NCBI GenBank assembly: GCA_030077755.1
Contig: JAQJZZ010000010.1
Span: 2,542,001 to 2,606,000, forward strand
Origin: Filosporella fistucella
Lineage: Eukaryota > Ascomycota > Leotiomycetes > Helotiales
Length of the DNA stretch: 64,000 nt
Direction of reading: 5' to 3'
This document shows, piece by piece, positions 58,601 to 64,000 of the stretch (positions are counted from its first letter, which is position 1; every line of letters begins with the position of its first letter). The notes below the pieces were generated by a model. It had not been told where the DNA came from. It saw nothing but the letters and a program-made list of their open reading frames with translations, and made no database searches. Made by a program: the position numbers and the translations under genes.

Positions 58601-61600
58601 CAAAGGAGAAGAAAGAGGCTGAAGAGAAGCTCGAGAGAGAACAAAAGGAAGCCGAGGAACGAGCCGCTGCTGAGAGAGCCGCCGCAGAAGCTCTTGCAGC
58701 CCGAGGTGCGCAGAACGAGCAAGCTGAGGGTGAAGGCGCTCAATCAGCTCCAGATGCCATGGATGGAGTTGAGACAGAAAACCCACAAGCCCCTGCAGAG
58801 GGAGCCGAGGATACTCCTGCTGCTGATCGCGTTCGAATCACAACCATCATCCGCGGACAACCATTTGATATTACAGATCTGGGAATTGATGCCGATTTCT
58901 TAGCAGAGCTTCCAGAGGAGATTCGCGAGGAGGTCATCATGTCAGCTGTCGCCGAACGTCGTTCTCAAGCAGCTGCTACCGGAGCACAGCCATCTGATAT
59001 TGACCAAGAATTTCTCGACGCTTTGCCTGATGATATTAGAGAGGAGATCATTCAGCAAGAGAGACAAGATCGCCGCCGACGTGAACGAGAGGAGCGTAAT
59101 CGCCAAAACATTGCCGCTAATGGAGGCGTTCCTCCTGGAGGAGACATGGACGCAGCTACCATTTTAGCTACATTACCGCCAGCCCTCAGAAACCAAGTCC
59201 TCATGGAGCAAGATGAAGAAACTTTGGCAATGCTTCCACAAGAGATCGCTGATCAAGCTCGTGCTGCGATGAGAGAACAACATCCAGCTCATGGTCGATT
59301 GCCAAGTGGATTTGCGAGACGTGTTGCACCACCCGGTGAACCACGAGAAGTAAATGCGCAACGACCACCACGACGTGCCATCGTTCAGATGCTCGATAAG
59401 TCTGGGGTTGCTACTCTATTGCGTCTTATGTTTATCTTCCAGCAAGGCAGCCTTCGAAGCACGCTCAATTCCGTTCTTCAAAACATCTGTATGAATCGAC
59501 ACAACCGCAATGAGGTATTGGGCACCGTTTTGCACATTCTTCAGGACGGTAGTCTCGACATGTCTGCAGTCGAGAGAAGCTTCGCTCATTTGACACTACG
59601 AGCCAAGCAGCCAAAGGATGCGCAAACTCCAAAGACCCCTCAACCATTGAGGAAGACACCTAGCGGACTTGGAACTTTGACACAAGCTTTTGAGGCATCT
59701 CCTCTCATGGTCCTCCAACAATGCTTGACCGCCTTAGTGTATCTGAATCAAGTCAACCCTCATATCCCTGCTTTTTTCTTGACGGAGCATGATACCCAAG
59801 GAGGTCTGAAGCGTAGTCTTAGTCGCAAAGGCAAGGGCAAGGAGAGCAAAGCTGCTAAATATCCACTCAACTCTCTATTGAGCTTGTTGGGCCGCGATCT
59901 CGTCATGGAGAGCTCCAGTGTCATGGAGACGCTCTCAACTCTTCTCAATATGATTACTTCTCCTCTTCAAGCATTGCAACGTAAGCAAAAGGAGGCTGAG
60001 GAGGCAAAGAAGGTGGAGCCGGCTCCTTCTGTTGCTGACACCGCTGCATCTGCTACTTCTCCTGAGACAACCACCACGAATAATGAAGTTGCAGAAGCTC
60101 AGCCCCATAATTCTACCGAACCAACAGCTCCAGTCGAGTCAGCACAATCTTGCACCGATGGTGCGGAGCAGACTACACTCGTTGTTGACCAAACTGCCAA
60201 GCCCGACGCCGCCAAGGAAGAAGAAAAGAAGCCACGACCAGTCTCTCCACCAGTTATTCCGGAGCAGAATCTGAAGCTGGTGATCAACATCTTCGTGGCT
60301 CGAGAATGCTCTTCGAAAACTTTCCGCGAAACCTTGTCCACAATCAAGAATCTTTCCACCATTCCAAACGCCAAGGCCATCTTTGGGCGCGAGTTGATTC
60401 TGAAGGCTCAGGGACTTGGTGAGATCATTTTGACCGACCTTGACTCCCTTCTTCCACAAATTCAAAAGGCTTCCACAGGAACCGAAATTCAAGGTGTTGC
60501 ATTGGCCAAATTTTCTCCTGGTAGTTCTGATCAGAACAAGCTTCTTCGAGTTTTGACCGCACTTGATCATCTCTTCGACCCCAAGCGCGAGAAGAAGGAT
60601 AAGCCAGATGACGCTGATACAGAGGGGGAGTCATCTCAATTGGTAGAGAAGCAAGACTTGCTCTCCACGCTATACGAGAACCCGACCTTTGGAAAGATGT
60701 GGGAGAGACTCAGTGCTTGTCTCAGTGCCATCAGACAACGTGAACACATGCTCAATGTGGCTACGATCTTACTCCCTCTCATCGAGTCTTTGATGGTTGT
60801 TTGCAAGAACACCACTCTCAAGGAAGTACCACTCAGCCGTGGTGCTAAGGACATGGTCTTGACAAGCCCACCCCCCGAGTCACAGATGGAGAATTTGTTC
60901 TTTACCTTCACTGAGGATCATCGCAAGATTCTCAATGACTTGGTTCGACATACTCCCAAGCTTATGTCGGGCACGTTCTCTCTCCTGGTCAATAATCCGA
61001 AGGTCCTTGATTTTGATAACAAGCGTAATTTCTTCAGTCGCAGCATTCATTCCAAGGTGCCCAACAGCCGACAGTCGTACCCACCTCTTCAGCTCTCTCT
61101 TCGCCGAGACCAGGTTTTCCATGATTCCTTCAAATCTCTTTACTTCCAAACCGGCGACCAGATGAAATATGGCAAGCTCAGCATTCGATTCCATGGTGAG
61201 GAGGGTGTTGATGCTGGTGGAGTCACCCGTGAATGGTTCCAAGTGCTTTCACGACAGATGTTTGATCCAGGATACGCTCTCTTCATTCCTGTTTCTTCAG
61301 ACCGAACTACTTTCCACCCCAATCAATTGAGTAGTATCAACGAGGAGCATCTGATGTTCTTCAAATTCATTGGTCGTATCATCGGAAAGGCACTTTACGA
61401 AGGTCGTGTTCTTGACTGCCATTTCAGTCGTGCTGTGTACAAGCGCATATTGGGCAAGTCTGTATCTCTCAAGGACATGGAGTCTCTTGATCCAGACTAT
61501 TTCAAGTCACTTATCTGGATGCTCGATAATGATATCACTGACATCATTACGGAGACCTTTTCGGTCGACAATGACAAATTCGGTGTTGTGGAGACAATTG

Positions 61601-62256
61601 ATTTCATTCCAAATGGTCGCAACATCGCTGTCACCGAAGAGAACAAGGCCGAGTATGTTCGTTTGATGGTTGAATGGAAGCTCACTGGCTCAGTCAAGGA
61701 GCAATTGGACGAGTTCTTGAAGGGTAAGTTGCAATGTCTTGTTTCCGTTTCAAGCACTAACATTCTTAGGTTTCCACGACATCATCCCTGCCTCTCTTGT
61801 TGCCATTTTCAACGAACAAGAGCTTGAACTGCTCATCTCTGGCTTGCCTGAGATTGATGTTGACGACTGGAAGAGCAATACAGAGTATCATAACTACTCA
61901 GGCTCATCTCCACAAATCCAATGGTTCTGGAGAGCCGTCCGTTCATATGATAAGGAAGAGCGTGCCAAGTTGCTGCAATTTGTTACGGGAACTAGCAAGG
62001 TACCTTTAAATGGATTCAAGGAGCTGGAAGGCATGAACGGTTTCAGTCGATTCAATATTCATCGTGATTATGGAAATAAGGATCGACTTCCAAGCTCTCA
62101 CACATGCTTCAACCGTAAGTTATTTCACATAGACCTACTCAGCCTTGCTAATAGATTTCAGAACTTGATCTTCCCGAGTATGAAAGCTATGAACAACTTC
62201 GTCAACAAGTTCTCACAGCCATTACTGCCGGTAGCGATTATTTTGGTTTCGCATAG
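49649..62256 (+). CDS. tom1: Giant HECT-type E3 ubiquitin ligase, Tom1/Huwe1/Upl1 family
   Basis: E3 ligase that forms a thioester with ubiquitin on a catalytic Cys and modifies substrates. Yeast Tom1 acts on excess histones, unassembled ribosomal proteins and mRNA-export factors. Eight exons join in phase (49649-49696, 49758-53616, 53661-56924, 56972-57535, 57585-57644, 57698-61723, 61770-62114, 62162-62256), giving 4086 residues, the family's usual size. The start [12 protein letters not shown] plus [19 protein letters not shown] matches Tom1 N-termini. Armadillo-like DUF908/DUF913 regions fill the N-terminal half. An acidic Asp/Glu-rich region of about 200 residues (exons 4-5) follows. Then come DUF4414 ubiquitin-binding-type repeats ([41 protein letters not shown]). 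The C-terminal HECT domain has SSHTCFNQLDLPEY with the catalytic Cys and ends in FGFA. Confidence 0.96.
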
Positions 62257-63058
62257 AAACGTTTTCTGCTTCCTCTTACGACATCATGCATTGCAGGCTT
62301 TGATCAGCATTTGACGGCGTCTTCCTCTTCCTTTCCGAGGTGTATTTGGCATGGGTGTTTTCCATGGCACTGTTATACAGTGTGCATAGGAGGATTGGGC
62401 TGCTCACTGGCAGCTCTCCTAGTTTTGAGCATATTCGACGGATTGTGGTCATTCATATCTTACCTTGTCTTGTAATTTGCGACGAAGTGCAGGTCGTTCG
62501 TAATTTGCTTGCTTGGAGGATGGGAATGGCAGATCGGGAATTGTGTAAAATAGATAGCTTAGCAACACATCATAAAATTATGATTGCGGTTCGCAGGTAG
62601 TAAGTAATAGAGCTTATTACATTAATTGTGTGGTCGTATACTTATGCTGTGTAACTTGTACACAAACCAAAAACTACTGTGGAACCTGGAAATATCTATA
62701 TCCTTCATACCCAGGGCAGAGTGATAAGGGTCACATGATACATCACCCCACATCGGAAGATTCCGTCACCACCCCGCCGTGACCATGCGCGCCATGCTAA
62801 AATTTCTTGAAGCTTTCATGTGCAAACTGGCAGACTCACACACTTCACCTCATTGAGATGCCCCTTGCCAGCACAACTCGTATACACTCTATGGAAGCAT
62901 CTTGACAAACTCATCTTTCGTCGTTAGCACTTGTGTTTCTTCCTGGGAAGGCGATCGTGGTTATTCCTTTGTCGGCTTGAACGTTTTCGTTTTTTAAATC
63001 ATTCTACCTCCCTACAAATTGAAGAATTGAGTTGAGGAGGACCTGAGGAGCAGCAAAA
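62257..63058. other. Intergenic region between tom1 and PRPP synthetase
   Basis: Tandem spacing of 802 bp. The 3' flank of tom1 has short leftover open frames with no motifs. The right half should hold the promoter of the next gene, with a CT-rich stretch before the ATG. Confidence 0.45.
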
Positions 63059-64000
63059 ATGGCGACGAATTCGATTAAGTTGCTTACGGGCAATAGTCAT
63101 CCCCAATTGGCTAAGTTGGTTTCGGATAGGTGGGTTCATTCTATTGGGAGGTTGGAGAGAGGCAGGTAAAGTGAGGAGAGGCTGATGTGATGTAGATTGG
63201 GGATTGAGCTTGCGAAGACAATGAGTTTGAATTACTCTAATCAGGAAACGAGCGTTACGGTTGGAGAGAGTGTTAGAGATGAGGATGGTATGTCTACCTC
63301 CCTTTCACACCGGAGCAACAACAATAGAACAGAATAAAAGCTAAACCGGCTTCTTTAGTATTCATCCTCCAATCCACCGCTCCAGGCGACATCAACGACG
63401 GCCTCATGGAGCTCCTCATCATGATCAACGCATGCAAAACTGCCTCCGCTCGCCGCATCACAGCCGTGATCCCCAACTTCCCATATGCCCGCCAAGACAA
63501 GAAAGATAAATCCCGGGCGCCTATCTCTGCGAAACTCATTGCGAATATGTTGCAGACGGCGGGCTGTAACCATGTTATTACTATGGATTTGCATGCTAGT
63601 CAGATACAGGGGTTCTTCAATGTGCCGGTGGATAATTTGTATGCGGAGCCAAGTACGCTGAGGTGGATCAGAGAGAATTTGGATGTGAGCCAGTGTGTAG
63701 TTGTTAGTCCTGATGCTGGCGGTGCTAAGAGGTATATTTCTATCTCTTTTCTGATTTTCTATTTAGTATTCTCTGAATGGAAAAGAAGTAGGGTTCCTGA
63801 AATAAATGCTGACATATACCAGAGCAACATCCATAGCCGATCGTCTCGATCTCGGCTTTGCTCTCATCCACAAAGAGCGTGCCCGACCCAACGAAGTCTC
63901 CCGTATGGTCCTTGTCGGAGACGTCGAAGGCAAAATCGCCATCCTCGTCGACGACATGGCTGATACCTGTGGTACATTAGTCAAAGCCGCCGAAACAGTC
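63059..64000 (+). CDS. Ribose-phosphate pyrophosphokinase (PRPP synthetase), 3' end outside window
   Basis: Transfers pyrophosphate from ATP to ribose 5-phosphate, giving PRPP for purine, pyrimidine, His, Trp and NAD synthesis in the cytosol. Exons 63059-63129, 63196-63287, 63359-63731 and 63823 onward join in phase; the reading runs off the right edge. [20 protein letters not shown] and the block [20 protein letters not shown] (ATP-binding/flexible loop) are near-identical to yeast Prs2/Prs4. [17 protein letters not shown] follows, then the PRPP-binding loop [15 protein letters not shown]. No NHR insertion is present, so it is a short-type subunit. The last about 60 residues are missing from the window. 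Paralogue assignment to Prs2/4 is by resemblance. Confidence 0.94.

Overview
This window is nuclear DNA from a filamentous ascomycete. Genes are split by short introns (about 45-110 bp, GT...AG, TACTAAC/CTRAY-like branch sites close to the acceptor), both strands carry genes, and the protein set is fungal: dynactin p150, a Tom1/Huwe1-type HECT ligase, Ama1, Dcw1/Dfg5-type GH76 and GPI-anchored secreted enzymes. The overall style suits a leotiomycete (Botrytis/Sclerotinia-like), but that placement is inference. All exon models were built by hand from splice signals and reading-phase agreement.

Left part (1-20.3 kb). A broken pogo/Fot1-like transposase sits at the left edge. It is followed by the meiotic APC/C activator Ama1 (-), divergent from the Rab geranylgeranyltransferase alpha subunit Bet4 (+). 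Next come a divergent pair of unrecognised membrane proteins (6.9-9.5 kb), a gene-free stretch of 2.7 kb with a possible small relic ORF, an unrecognised protein with four candidate membrane helices (12.2-13.7 kb), a secreted dipeptidyl peptidase IV and an F-box-like hypothetical protein.

Middle part (20.3-34 kb). This part is rich in secreted or cell-surface proteins. A small CxxC-containing protein is followed by a large Ser/Thr-rich adhesin-like protein with two lectin-like modules. Then come a GH76 cell-wall mannosidase, a histidine acid phosphatase with a cysteine-rich module inserted near the end of its catalytic domain, and a convergent GPI-anchored acid phosphatase. The last three look like a small cell-wall/phosphate-scavenging neighbourhood (inference).

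Right part (34-64 kb). Dynactin p150Glued is followed by a small doubtful gene and a six-exon candidate for a J-domain-less DnaJ C-terminal-like protein. Then come a GPI-anchored fasciclin protein, a Gyp5-like TBC RabGAP, a 4086-residue Tom1-type HECT ubiquitin ligase across 12.6 kb, and the start of a ribose-phosphate pyrophosphokinase cut by the right edge. Housekeeping trafficking genes (bet4, dynactin, TBC GAP) are scattered among secreted hydrolases.

I see no CRISPR, rRNA or convincing tRNA, and no classic secondary-metabolite cluster. The most unusual items are the nested cysteine-rich module in the phosphatase, the J-less DnaJ-like gene, the microexon structure of ama1, the repetitive adhesin, and a stop-free 45-nt intron in the RabGAP gene.
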